From: Naematelia aurantialba
Lineage: Eukaryota; Basidiomycota; Tremellomycetes; Tremellales; Naemateliaceae
Direction: 5' to 3'
NCBI GenBank assembly: GCA_021527695.1
Contig: JAKFAO010000010.1
Location: 496,001 to 560,000 of the forward strand
Length of the DNA stretch: 64,000 bases
The first letter of the stretch is position 1; every line of letters starts with the position of its first letter. The notes beneath the pieces are model-generated. The model did not search any database, had not been told where the DNA came from, and worked only from the letters and a program-made list of their open reading frames with translations. Both the position numbers and the translations under genes were made by a program. This document shows positions 13,101-24,830 of this stretch, in pieces.

Positions 13101-16100
13101 GGGTAAGACGATGACTCTCTTCAGCGCTCTTCGGAAACTGCCCGATCTCGAGGTTGTCGGTTTGAACTTTTCCAGTGCGACTGCCCCGGAGCTCATTCTT
13201 AAGACGTTCGAGCAGTATTGCGAGTATCGCAAGACCCCTAATGGCGTCTTCCTATCACCGGTACAGATTAGCCGATGGCTGGTAGTCTTCTGCGATGAAA
13301 TCAACCTTCCTGCCACCGACAAGTACGGCACGCAGCGCGTGATCTCCTTTATGCGCCAACTATTGGAGAACAATGGCTTCTGGCGGACTTCCGATCTGTC
13401 TTGGGTGACACTCGAGCGCATCCAGTTTGTTGGCGCCTGTAATCCGCCGACGGATCCGGGTCGAGTGCCGCTGACCCATCGATTTTTGCGGCATGCTCCA
13501 GTTGTCATGGTTGATTACCCCGGCGAACTCTCCTTAAAGCAGATCTATAGCACATTCAACCGGGCGTTGCTGAAGGTTACGCCAAATCTTCGAGGTCATG
13601 CCGAGGCGCTCACCGATTCCATGGTCCGGTTCTATATGGCTTCGCAGCAGCGCTTCACTGCCGATACTCAAGCGCACTACATCTACAGTCCGCGAGAGCT
13701 CACACGGTGGTGCCGAGGTGTCTACGAGGCGCTCAAACCATTGGAAACCCTGTCGCCGGAAGGCTTGGTGCGTGTCTGGGCTCACGAAGGACTCCGATTG
13801 TTCCAGGATCGACTCGTCGGAGAGGATGAAAAGATCTGGACGGATCAGACGATTGACACCATTGCTGCCGAATTCTTCCCTCAGCTTGACCTGAAAGAGG
13901 CTCTCGCGCGACCAATTCTGTTCTCGAACTGGACATCCAAGCACTACATACCGGTTGAACGCGACCAGCTGCGGGAGTTTACCAAAGCCCGACTGCGAAC
14001 GTTCCACGAGGAGGAGCTGGATGTCCCCCTTGTGCTGTTCAACGATGTCCTGGATCATGTCTTGCGGATCGATCGAGTGTTCCGTCAGGTCCAAGGCCAT
14101 CTGTTGCTCATCGGTGTCAGCGGCGGAGGCAAGGTACGTGCTGAGTGCATGCACAGGTTGGCTGATTGTAGACCACTTTGTCGCGTTTCGTGGCTTGGAT
14201 GAACGGGCTCAGTATCTTCCAAATCAAAGTGTCCAACAAATACACGGGTGCCGACTTTGACGAAGACTTGCGAACAGTTCTCCGCCGAGCCGGGTGCAAG
14301 GGCGAGAAGATCTGCTTCATCATGGATGAGTCCAATGTCCTGGACTCTGGATTCTTGGAGCGAATGAACACTCTTCTGGCTAATGCAGAGGTTCCTGGTC
14401 TATTCGAGGGTGACGAGTACGCGGCGTTGATGACTGCCTGCAAGGATGGATCTCAAAGGGATGGCTTGATGCTCGACTCGCCTGAAGAGCTTTATCGATG
14501 GTTTACGCAACAAGTCGCCCGCAATCTGCATGTCGTGTTTACCATGAATCCACCAGCCAACGGGCTTGCATCTCGTGCTGCAACCTCGCCGGCCCTCTTC
14601 AATCGATGCGTCCTCGACTGGTTTGGTGACTGGTCGGACCAAGCCTTGTTCCAAGTCGCCCACGAATTCACTCAAACCCTCGACCTCGACTATGCCTCGT
14701 ACTCCCCCGCAAGTCCGTTCCCAGTCAAGTACCGAGATCTGCCGACCCCACCTACGCAGCGATTCGCTCTTATCAACGGCATGGTCTATGTTCATCAGTC
14801 GATGCGCAACGTCACAGCTAGACTGGCGAAACGTCAGGGCAAGTACAACCACATCACGCCAAGGCATTTCCTTGACTTGTGAGTTTTCTTTCTGCCGATC
14901 TTGGCTAATATCAGTATCAATCAATACGTGCGACTCTTCAATGAGAAGAAGGAAGAGCTCGAGGAGCAGCAACGCCATCTCAATGTCGGTCTCGACAAGC
15001 TACGAGAGACCGTTACTCAGGTGGAGGAATTGCGAGAAAGCTTGTCCATCAAGCGCGTGCAGTTGGAGACCAAAAACGCCGAAGCGAACCAGAAACTGCG
15101 TCAAATGGTAGCCGATCAGCAGGAAGCCGAGGCGAAGAAGGCTGCGTCGATCGAGATCCAAGCAGCTTTGGAGCAGCAAGACGCTTATATTCGCCAACGA
15201 CAGCAGATTGTACAAAATGATCTTGCACAAGCCGAGCCTGCTGTGCTGGAAGCATTGGCTGCCGTAGGTAACATCAAAAAGCAGCATCTCTCCGAGGTCC
15301 GATCCATGGCGAATCCCCCAGAGGCAGTCAAATTGGCAATGGAATCCGCATGCTCTGTGCTCGGTCACCAGATTGACAATTGGCGGGCCGTGCAGAGTAT
15401 CATCAGGCGAGAGGATTTCATTTCGAGTATCCAGAACTTCGATACCAAGAAGATGCCGAAATCCGTTCGTGACAAGATGATGCGAGACTACATTGGCAAG
15501 CCCGCTTTCAATTACGAGACTGTCAACCGTGCCAGCCGAGCGTGTGGTCCCCTGGTCCAATGGGTCATCGCGCAAGTCCGTTTCTCTGAGATTCTGGACA
15601 AAGTCGCGCCTCTGCGACAAGAAGTAGCTAGTCTTGAGCAACAGGCGGAGACCACAAAACATCAAGCCCGCGTCGTTATGGAGACCGTCGAGGAGCTGGA
15701 AGCTAGCATAGCTCGCTACAAGGACGAATATGCTCTCCTCATCAGCGACACGCAGTCAATCAAAGGCGAGATGGACCGCGTGCAGAGCAAAGTCGACCGC
15801 AGCCTTACGCTTCTTCAGAGTCTTTCGTCAGAGCAAGAACGCTGGGACACAGGCAGCAAGACGTTCGAATCGGAGATGGGGACAATCGTTGGTGACGTCC
15901 TCATATCCGCGGCGTACCTCGCGTACGCTGGGTTCTTTGATCAGCAATACCGCGAAATTGCGCATCGCGAATGGACGGATCATCTGTTCGAGGCCGGCAT
16001 CGGCTTCAAGCAGGATCTCGGCGTCCCAGAGTTCCTATCGTCCGCAGACGACAGGCTACGATGGCAAGCGAACGGATTACCGACTGATAATCTGTGCATC

Positions 16101-19100
16101 GAGAATGCTGTCATGCTCAAGAGGTACAACCGTTACCCCCTCATTGTGGATCCCACCGGTCAAGCGACCTCTTATCTTCAGAACGAGTACCGGGAACGAA
16201 AGATCACAGTCACGAGTTTTCTGGACGAGGCGTTTCTCAAGAATCTCGAGAGCGCGATCCGATTCGGTAACCCCCTGCTCATTCAAGACGTAGAGAATCT
16301 CGACCCAATTCTGAACTCTGTGCTCAACCGCGAGCTACGCCGTACCGGCGGCAGAGTTTTGGTTCGTATCGGTAACCAGGACATCGATTTCTCGCCCTCT
16401 TTCACAATGTTCCTGTCAACCAGAGACCCGTCGGTCGAATTCTCGCCCGACATCTGCAGTCGAGTCACTTTTGTCAACTTCACCATGACAAGAAGCAGTC
16501 TTCAAACGCAAGCTCTTGACAAGGTTCTCAAGGCGGAACGACCCGAAGTCGATCAGAAACGAACGGATCTGGTCAAGCTGCAGGGCGAGTTCCGTGTGCG
16601 ATTGCGACACCTCGAAAAATCCCTCTTGCAGGCGTTGAATGAGTCAAGTGGAAGTATCCTCGAGGACGACAAGGTGATTGCAACGCTCGAGAAACTGAAA
16701 CGTGAAGCTGCCGAAATCCAATCCAAGGCCGATGAGACGGATCTGGTGATGAAGGAGGTAGACGCAGTCACAGCAGAGTATCTGTCCCTGGCGCAGGCCT
16801 GTAGCGGAGTGTACTTCACACTCGAGCAGTTGGCCTCGATTCACCACTTCTATCAGTTCTCCCTCGAATTCTTCATGACGACCTTCGACGATGTCCTTCT
16901 GCGGAACCCGCATCTCAACAGCGTTGTCGATCCAACCGCCAGAAGAGCGATTTTGTTCGACGATCTTTTCGCAGCGGCCTTCCAACGTACTTCTCGATCC
17001 CTCTTGCATACCGACTTCTTAGTCCTGGCGATCTCTCTTGTCAAGCTTCGGCTGCGTGACAACGCCCAGGTGCTGGATGAGCTGGACGGCCTGTTCGACT
17101 TGCCGACGGTGGCCCCCGGAAGTCTCCATCTGTTGCCGGATCAGAAACGAGTTCTGGAATCCGCAATAGGCAAAGACGACGTAGCGACGCTTGTACGAAG
17201 TCTGGACGAAAATGTCGATACTTGGAAGTCGTTCCTAAAAGCTGCGGAGCCGGAAGTGGATGTCCCCTGGCCATGGGCCAAGGTAGCCGGTAAGCAAGCG
17301 CCATGACACTCGCTGATCGCAGATGTCATCACTGCGACACGTAACTTGATGATCGTGAAGCTCTTCCGACCGGATCGAGTATTGCAAGCTTTGAACCGGT
17401 TAGCTCATGAGGCGATCGGATTTGATCTGTCCGATCAAGCTGGGTACGAGATGCGCAGTGTGGTGGAGCAGGTCCACCCACTTCATCCGATTGCGCTTGC
17501 TTCAGTTCCTGGTTATGACGCCAGCTACCGCGTGGACAACCTGTGCAAGACCACCGGTATGTCTTGCACGTCCGTGGCCATGGGATCCGCCGAGGGCTTT
17601 GGCTTAGCCGAGCAAGCCATCGCATTTGCTGCTCGTAGCGGTACCTGGGTTATGCTGAAGAACGTACACCTTGCCTCGGCGTGGCTCGGCCAATTGGAGA
17701 AAAGACTACGCACTATCACGCCTCATCCTCAGTTCCGACTCTTTCTAACGATGGAAACTACGCCGGGAATTCCCGTCAATATCCTTCGTCAATCCAGGAT
17801 CCTCATGAATGAGCCCCCTCCTGGAGTCCGTGCCAACCTTCTCGACACTCTACGCTCGGTGGCCGCCACAAGGCTGTCGTCCGGGCCAAGCGAGAAGTCC
17901 AGGCTATTCTTCCTCCTGGCTTGGTTTCATGCAGTGGTGCAAGAACGTCTCCGATTTTTGCCCCTGGGATGGTCGAAGGGGTACGAGTTCAACGATTCCG
18001 ACTTTTCAGCGGCCCTCGACACGGTTGATTCGTGGTTGGCGGAACAGGCAAAGGGAAAGGCCAATGTTGATCCGGCTCAGATACCCTGGGTGGCCCTGAG
18101 GACGCTCATCAAGCAGGCAGTGTATGGCGGGCGTGTCGATTCCGACTACGACCAGCGCATTGTGGACGCCTTTGTCGACAGTGTCTTGACTGTCCGAGCG
18201 TACGACCCTGACTTCAAACTTGTCGACCAGGACGGGACTGTACTGTTGGTGCCAGAGGGCACTCAGATGGCACACTTTGTCTCATGGGCTCAAGGTTTGC
18301 CCGAGAGGGACCCGCCGGCATGGCTTGGTCTACCGAAGAGCGCCGAAGGCGTCGTCGCAGCTGCAGAAGGTGAGACCCAGGAATGTACGGTCGCTGACGT
18401 TTCAGGTGATGCCGTCATATCTAAGCTGCGCAAGATGCGGACGTCGGACGATGACGAGGATGTTGTGACTGTGCTGGGAGATAGCGGTAGACCTGCCTGG
18501 ATGACTGCGCTCAAGTCGCACGCTGTGCAGTGGCTTGGGACTCTGCCAGAATCTGTGGCGACTCCACCCTCAGGATCATCTCCGCTAGCGCGGTTCTTCG
18601 CTCGGGAGACCTCGACTGCCCAGACACTGTTACGACGCATCCGACGAGACTTGTCCGAGCTCGTCAAAGTATGTGATGGACAACTCAAGCAGACCAACGA
18701 AATGCGTTCTCTGATGTCTGATCTCAACAAAGGTGAGATGAACGAGCTCATTTCACTCAGTATTCACTAATCCTGCAGGTGACATTCCTCTGCATTGGAG
18801 GGGCTTCAAGATGCCTCGGGGGCTGTCGACGGGGCAGTACATTAACAGTCTGGTGCAACGCTTGCAGCAGCTCGACACTCTTGCAAAGAGCCCCGAGACC
18901 GGGAAAGCAGTGTGGCTTGGTGGACTTTTCCGTCCGGAAGCGTACATTACTGCTACCAGGCAGACCATGGCGCACCAGTTTGGCTGGTCTTTAGAGCAGC
19001 TCGAACTGTGTTTGGGCATCGAAGAGCCCGTGAGCGGAGACGCATTCGTCATTGATGGTGAGCCATATTCCGTCCCTTCAACTTAGCTTCCCGCTCCGAG

Positions 19101-19380
19101 CACCAGGCTGACCTGATGTTTCACAGGGCTGAAGCTGGAAGGCGCGGCGTGGAACGACTCGCACCTCGTCTTGAACGACGGTCAGATTGCCAACCTCGGC
19201 GCGTCGCAGCTCGTCTGGCAAAAGCGGGATGCGCACCCCAAGAGCGGGAACACTGTCAACCTCCCGGTTTATCTTAATGGCGATAGGAGCGATGTGCTGT
19301 TCAGCGTGGACTTGGAGGCAGCGGTGGGGCTGGATGATGCCCAAATGGCCAAAAGGGGGGTGTGCTTGACGGCGGCTTAG
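4143..19380 (+). CDS. DYN1: Cytoplasmic dynein heavy chain, complete, about 30 introns
   Basis: Minus-end-directed microtubule motor subunit used for nuclear migration, spindle positioning and endosome movement. I followed the frame from [13 protein letters not shown] through about 30 short introns to a stop at 19378-19380, giving roughly 4,500 residues and no disabling change. The tail (4143-9800) contains [20 protein letters not shown] and [13 protein letters not shown]. The motor has six AAA units: AAA1 P-loop GPAGTGKTE (10858-10884) with Walker [14 protein letters not shown]2 GPSGSGKTQ (about 11942-11968); AAA3 GPPGSGKTM (13087-13113); AAA4 GVSGGGKTT, split by a 38-nt intron (14134-14171) between Lys and Thr. 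The stalk and microtubule-binding domain follow at about 14935-15730 ([12 protein letters not shown]), then AAA5, AAA6 and the C-terminal domain. It is one intact gene, unlike the split dynein genes of Ustilago maydis. It converges on the next gene with 253 bp between stops. Confidence 0.97.
12245..12266 (+). repeat. C22 homopolymer in a dynein intron
   Basis: An uninterrupted run of 22 C, preceded by C7G, sits inside the short dynein intron between AAA2 and AAA3 (donor at about 12223, acceptor before [16 protein letters not shown]). The run lies between donor and branch site (ttGCTGATta) and occupies nearly a third of the intron. The minus strand carries G22. Length may be uncertain because of sequencing error in homopolymers. 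Confidence 0.9.
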
Positions 19381-19386
19381 GGCTGC

Positions 19387-19440
19387 GTGAGCCGTGAGCC
19401 GTGAGCCGTGAAGTAGTGAAGCCGTGCAGCCGTGGTGAAG
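19387..19440 (+). repeat. GTGAGCC heptamer repeats after the dynein stop
   Basis: Just after the dynein stop the heptamer GTGAGCC occurs three times in tandem and is followed by degenerate CCGTG/GTGAAG copies. It lies in the 253-bp space between two convergent genes, so it is probably 3' UTR sequence. No hairpin terminator function is implied in a eukaryote. Confidence 0.6.
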
Positions 19441-19633
19441 TGGGGATTGTAGCTGTGATGCGGCCGTGGTAGAAGGCAAGTAGTCTATGTATGGCCAAGG
19501 AACGTATCAATGCTAGGCATACTAGTACATGTATACAGTCGAGGCATCGCGGCGCATATGCACAAATGAGAAGACACTACAACCTGGGGTACAACGTTAC
19601 GTTACTCGTACGAGTACGGTCGTTAAATCTACA

Positions 19634-22510
19634 CTAGATGCGCCCTTTGCCAAACATCTTCAGTACTTTCCTGGAGACTGCGATATCGGCACTGCTAGTG
19701 GACTGGGAGCCGTCGAATCGCCGTTTGCCGTGGGAAGCGCTGGTGCTCGTGCTGAACCCAAACGCACCTAGACCCGCCTGCGCCGAGGGCTGAGGCTTGT
19801 CTGGCGTAGCGGTCTCTGTTCTTGGAAGGTGGGAGCTCGAGCGCTGGTACGGACGAGAAGCATCACAAGAAGGAGTGGAGGCAGGGACAGGGGTAGAGAC
19901 AGGAGCAGCAGCAAGAGCAAGAGCATGACCAGGACCAGGACCAGGGGTAGGAGCAGGGGTAGGAGCAGGGGCAAGGATAGGAGCAGGAGTAGCGAGAGCG
20001 AGAGGTCGGACTCCCATAAGCGTGCTAGGGCGATTCACCTGCTTGAATGGGTTTGCACTGGTTCTGCTCTTGGTTTTGGAGGCTGGTTCGATCTGGGTCG
20101 TGCTCTGGGTCGTGCTCTGATTCTGGATCTGGATCTGACTGTGGCCCTCATTGTAGATCTGGTTATGGATCTGGCTCTGTGATGACGAGGGGCACTTGAA
20201 TGGGTTGGAGTAGCCCTTCGATGACGTGGCCATGGCATTGGTCGTAGCAGTGGTCGTGGGATTGGTCGCGGTGGGGATAGGCAAGCAAATAGCTGGAGAG
20301 GATGATGGCGCGGGGGTGTGCGGTGGAGAGGATGACGGTGGTGATGAGGGACACGAAGTAGCGGAGATAGCCTGTGAGAGGACGTTCGGACGGATTTTGG
20401 ACTGTGGAGCGGGTTGCGTCGGTGTTGGCGCTGATACGGGTGTTAGTATTGGTATTGGTGTCGATGTCGGTGCCATGGTCGGTGTCGGCTTCATGGCAAC
20501 AGTCCCAACAATCTCCCCTATCAAGCTGTGACTTGCAGCCTGGGGCCGATGGCGTGCGCTGACCGACACGTCCACCCCCGGTCGCGCTGACGAAGGGGCC
20601 TGTCCCACCGCCGAGGTCCACGTGAACGTCTCCCAGCCTTCACTGACCATCCTGACCAGCATGAGGGGGGGCTCTCCCTCTCCCCCCGCCGCTGATTCGT
20701 CCTCGCCGGCACCGGCACCACCACCACCACCAGCACCACCACCACCACCACCACTTCTACGCTTTGCGGCCGGACCAGTGCCCGCGCCAGTCCCTTTGAC
20801 AAACGCCCGACTGCGGCTGTCTACGCCGCGCTCCGCGTCGTCGTCGCTATCGTCTTTGAACCCTTTGAGCATCTTCTTCTTCGCCCGCTCCACCTCTGCC
20901 GCACTCATCTTCTTCTTCGTGACGGGGTCTCGGCGTTCCCAGTACTTGTCCCACGTCTCCCACTTCCATCCCTTGGGTTTGAAGTTGACAGGCTTGAGGC
21001 CGACAGCGACCCGCGCCTCGTCCTCCGCTACCATGTGGCGCACGCGGATGGCATTGGCCACTTTGGCGCGGTGCTCTTTGGCTTCGTCACGGACCAAGGA
21101 CACGCCCGCGCCATATAGCTGCCCGTACTCGCTCTTGTATGCCGTCGGGGCGGTGGCACTGCTCGACATGGACCTGATCTCCGTCCTACTCGTTGTCGGT
21201 GCTGACATGGATGATGTGGTCGCCGCCGAGGTCGCTGTCGCATGGGCGGGAGGTGCAGGGAGGTGTTCTGGCGGAATCGGTCGGTAGGACGGAACGATAT
21301 GCAGCGCCCGATGTCGAAGACTTGCGTGTCTCTCCGAAGGGGGCTTGAGCAGCGTAAAGGACAGCTTGGTGAGCGTGGCCGCTGGGTCAGAGTCGGAGGA
21401 CGTAGACGCGAACAGAGACCGCAGGGTAGGTGGGCATGGCTGCAGATCCGGGTTGAGACATGAGAACAGCAGGCGCTGTTGCCGGTTAAATATGCTCGCG
21501 CCTGCAGTCGTGACAGACGTGTCGCGTACATCTACCATCGAACGACTAGTATCAGCATCATTTCCCTGCTCAGATCTGGAGAACGACTCACCGAGTAAAC
21601 CTAGGCCAGGCCACCGCGCCAGGACCTGCATGCTCCTATCGGTGATCCCTTTACATCCTCTCACGCCTATCGCCCGTAGTCGCCACGGCCCTCTGCCCTT
21701 CTCCGTTTCCTCTGAGAGCTCGAGGCTGCTGGCTAGTAGACGCATCCCGAGATCAGTGATCTTGCACCTATTGATCCACAGGCAGGTGAGGTGCGTGGCG
21801 TGCCGGATACTCTGTATGGACGTATCTGTCACACTGAGGTCCTCGTTCAGCGTCAGGGTCGTCAACATTGCCCCGGGTGCGTTCGGGTTCAGCGCCGCAT
21901 ACAGCTTCGGTATACCCAAGAGCGGATGGTCCTCGGTCTCCCCGTACACTCCAGGTGCAAGGTGGGGTAAGATGACGGGGACCGACAACGCGAGGGTATG
22001 GTGCTGAGCTGCTCCGCTGCCCTCGGGGTCGGGGTCTAGGCATACAGAATACGCCCAGACGGTAGCTTCGTCTGGCCGCACCGTGGCGCGAGAGGGGTCG
22101 TCCGCGTAGCCCCTATCCGCGCGGACACGAGCGACCACCCGTCTTAGGATCGGCAGCGGCACGTCTTGCAGGTCGTCTGGGGCGTAGAGGTGAAAGTGCC
22201 GCGAGATGACGCCGAGCGACAGGGAGTGCAGGGATCGCACGGGGCCTCGGAATGGCCGTGTAACGGATGATGGGTTGATTTGGGAGAGAGGAAGAGGAGT
22301 GAGGTGCCATACGGGCCGAGAGGCGAGGGGGCTAGGGTGTTCGTCAGTCCATGGGCTGTACGATGCAGAGAGAGTTCATACGAGAAGGATGTGTCTGTTT
22401 CCGCCCCGCCCAGTCCAGTGAGGATATGTTGCATCCTTCCTGGAGGGGACACTAACTCATGGGCTTCTCGGAATCCAGTGAGCTCTCTCGCAAGCCAACC
22501 TGTCGCTCAT
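19634..22510 (-). CDS. Leucine-rich-repeat protein with long disordered C-terminal half
   Basis: I do not recognise a named family. The best model is three exons: 22510-22500 (ATGAGCGACAG), 22331-21592 and 21531-19634, giving 882 residues. The first exon is tentative: the uninterrupted frame has no ATG, the donor GTTGGC is weak, but the acceptor at 22332 has a good CTGAC branch site. The 60-nt intron 21591-21532 is in frame; splicing it restores a leucine-rich pattern (GLGLLDVRDTSVTTAG). The N-terminal half has AMN1/F-box-like leucine-rich repeats (LTLNEDLSVTDTSIQSIRHA, LTCLWINRCKITDLGMRLLA, AIGVRGCKGITDRSMQVLA). A charged middle block (FKPKGWKWETWDKYWERRD) looks structured. The rest is Pro/Thr/Ser/Gln low complexity, ending in a basic tail SRKVLKMFGKGRI. 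A substrate-adaptor role is a guess from the repeat type. Confidence 0.7.
19890..20520 (+). repeat. Low-complexity coding tracts
   Basis: Short-period degenerate repeats (AGGAGCAGGGGT-like at 19915-19985, GATCTGG-like at 20090-20175, GGTGTCG/GGTATTG-like at 20405-20480) encode Pro-Ala-Pro, Ile-Gln-Asn-Gln and Thr-Pro tracts in the C-terminal half of the minus-strand leucine-rich-repeat gene. They keep the frame open and probably expand by slippage. Confidence 0.7.
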
Positions 22511-22748
22511 ATTGGAACCGAGTGCGCGTCGAAAAGTAGTCGCGTCCATTTGCTTCCGCTTACTGATGAAGGAGCCTTGTACAAGTGACCATAGTGCATC
22601 ACGGAGACCTGAAAGCGCCTGAAGTATGAATGTATAACAGTGTAGCCTGCCTATGCTGCGTGATGGTTGGCGTTGAAGGAGAATGGCGTCGAGTATGTGT
22701 GGTGTGTTGTAGTGTCAAATGTGCAGGTTATCACTTCTTGCTTCCCTT

Positions 22749-22860
22749 GTTCCTTCCTTCCTTCCTTCCTTCCACTTTCTACATCCCTCATCCTTTCCTT
22801 CCCCCTCGCCGGCCACTCCTTCCTCGCATCCCTCCTTCCTTCCCTTCCGCCGGTAAAACC
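22749..22860 (+). repeat. TTCC-rich tract between genes
   Basis: CTTCC/TTCC repeats, perfect only at about 22751-22771 and degenerate beyond, lie downstream of the small minus-strand ORF and upstream of the 5' end of the leucine-rich-repeat gene. The motif is the same one expanded in the P5CR intron. Confidence 0.65.
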
Positions 22861-22868
22861 CCCGACGC

Positions 22869-23408
22869 TCATACCTTTCTCGCAAATTCGCTCGCCGTCA
22901 GGTCCAGCGCAAAGGTCGTTCTGAACCCCTTGGAGGGGACAATGATCTTCTGGGCACCTGGCTTCTTCCTCCCCGCCCCGCCACCCAGCCCCGTCCCCGC
23001 ATGGGGCACATCATTGGCTTTGTGCGCGAACAAAGCTCGAGAGAGCGGTTGTGCCTTTGGGAGGTGTGGTACTGGATGCGGATGGTTGGCAGTAGCAAGA
23101 GGCGTGAGTGTACGCGGTCGCGGGTATGGGTGCGAGGGATGTTGCAACTTGGCTGGAGGCGAGGTCGGGGAAGTAGGCGGCGAATGGATCGCTATCGTGG
23201 GTGATTTCTGCCCAAGGACAGGCGATGTTTCACGATCTTCCTCACCGCCGCTGTTGGATTCCTCGCTGCTGATCGGTGAAGTCTCCGACCACGAAGGCTG
23301 CTCGTCCTCTGGGAAGATAGGCGCGTTCGATAGTCCGCTTGATCTGCGCTGTCCAGAATGGGGTCGAGACGAGCTGGATGCTCGAGACGAGGTAGTAGAG
23401 ATTGACAT
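22869..23408 (-). CDS. Small disordered Ser/Pro-rich hypothetical protein
   Basis: A 179-residue open frame beginning MSISTTSSRASSSSRP. I do not recognise it. Ser/Arg at the N-terminus is followed by acidic EDEQP and EESNSGGEED blocks, then SPPTSPTSPP and a more conserved-looking C-terminus (RALFAHKANDVPHAG, GRKKPGAQKIIVPSKGFRTT, ALDLTASEFARKV). The ATG at 23408 is preferred because the upstream in-frame codon is not ATG. The terminal AAAG|GTATGA could be a splice donor, so the C-terminus may be longer. The well-formed C-terminal segment is the main argument that it is expressed. Confidence 0.6.
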   Translation of the reverse strand: MSISTTSSRASSSSRPHSGQRRSSGLSNAPIFPEDEQPSWSETSPISSEESNSGGEEDRETSPVLGQKSPTIAIHSPPTSPTSPPAKLQHPSHPYPRPRTLTPLATANHPHPVPHLPKAQPLSRALFAHKANDVPHAGTGLGGGAGRKKPGAQKIIVPSKGFRTTFALDLTASEFARKV

Positions 23409-24830
23409 GGTAGCTTGGGTAATAATGGTGAGTCTAGAGGGAGTGAGCACTGATGATATATCCGCTGGCGTCTGGGGTCATGAGCATTGGGGAAAAAAGG
23501 TATGGGGCTCACGTCACAGGCGTTCCCCAAAAGACGAGTCCCGTGCACTTGTTGATGACACGAAAGGGGGTAGAGCTCGGGGATGGGCGTCGGTTTTCTA
23601 ATCGCCGTGTACCTTTCCGTTTACTCTATTCTAGGTTGACTCTCTCCCCCAAGGTCTTGCCAGCAGAATGCGGTATTGATCAAGAGCCAGCGATATGATA
23701 AATGCAAGAGGAAAAGTGTTTCGAACTGAGGTCGACGTGGTTTTGCAAGCGGCCAAGCCACCCAAAAAGTGTTGGGGAGTTTGATGGGGCACCACAGTTG
23801 TCATCAGCCCCAATTCGGCAACTTAGGCACGAGAAATCCCGCAAACTACGGCCGTCGAGGGTCCGTCAAAGGCACCCGGCTATCCTATGCGTCGGCCGGG
23901 ATTTTGCCCCACGAGACGAGTACACCCGATCGTGGGGGAGAACAACACGCGTTGGGACAAGACGGCATGTCTCTTGTGGACGTCTGTCAAGCAGAGAGAT
24001 GAACAGTTGGGAAACGGCCAAGTCTGTCTTATCAACGGATCTTCTGTCCCTGCCTATGCGTCTCTCGAGCATGTCCCTATGCAGGCTAGCCAGCAGTGTC
24101 CGCGTTGCTGGCTGGGGATCGTATCAGTCAACTCTGCCACAAAAGGGGTCTGTCGTCTGTACTGATCGTCTCTGTGGGAGCATCTTACTCATTGGACTGA
24201 TTTAGCTTCTTTGCGTTGTGTTATGACCAGAGACCGGCCTCAGGCACTGTTGCCGTCTCACCGACCCGACCCGACCACGCGCGACACCAGCCCCTAGACC
24301 GAGCCCAGACCCACACAAAAGATTACCGAGCCGTGGCGCACTTCAGGCAATCGGCAGGGGCAAGTCCTGCTTTCCCACATATTCCTGCTTCGGATGAGAA
24401 CGAGGCGAGTCAGAAGCAGCATAATCTTTTGTTGTCCAGCCCGGATCGCAAACGAGAGCGCGGTCTAGTTGAGTCTGAATAGGAGTCGTCTTGATTCTCC
24501 AATGCAGAAGGTGAGCACTGACACCTTGAGCCATGAGCAAGGGTTGACATGGACAAGGGGCGCCCGAAGGCAAGGGACGCCGACGAGAAGGGATACCACA
24601 GACAATGGATGCAATAGACAGTGGATTCACTTCACAATGGAGGCAAGCCGGCTTTACGACGGTGAAAGGGGGCTCTCGCTAGACGCTGGCGGCTTCTTGC
24701 CACTCGAGGTATAAAGAGGCGCACAGAGCGCTTGCATTCGTTCACTTGTGTCTTGACTCGAGTGTTCTTATCGCGGTTCTCGACTACGCTTGAATCCGGG
24801 TGGTACGGTGCAGAACGAACCTCTTTCAAC
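23409..24830. other. Intergenic stretch, no supported gene
   Basis: No open frame here looks coding on either strand and I see no RNA gene. It lies between the divergent minus-strand ORF and the first plus-strand orphan ORF and should hold both promoters. The only clear signal is a TATA box near its right end. Confidence 0.5.
24710..24715 (+). promoter_or_regulatory. TATA box upstream of first orphan ORF
   Basis: GGTATAAAGAGGC context, 116 bp before the ATG at 24831, a plausible distance for a fungal core promoter with a short 5' UTR. Identified from consensus only. Confidence 0.5.

Noticed and set aside
22113..22452. Overlapping minus-strand ORFs starting MAPHSSSSLP and MSPPGRMQHI as starts of the leucine-rich-repeat gene
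   Set aside because: They are out of frame with the leucine-rich repeats and fail to connect by splicing.
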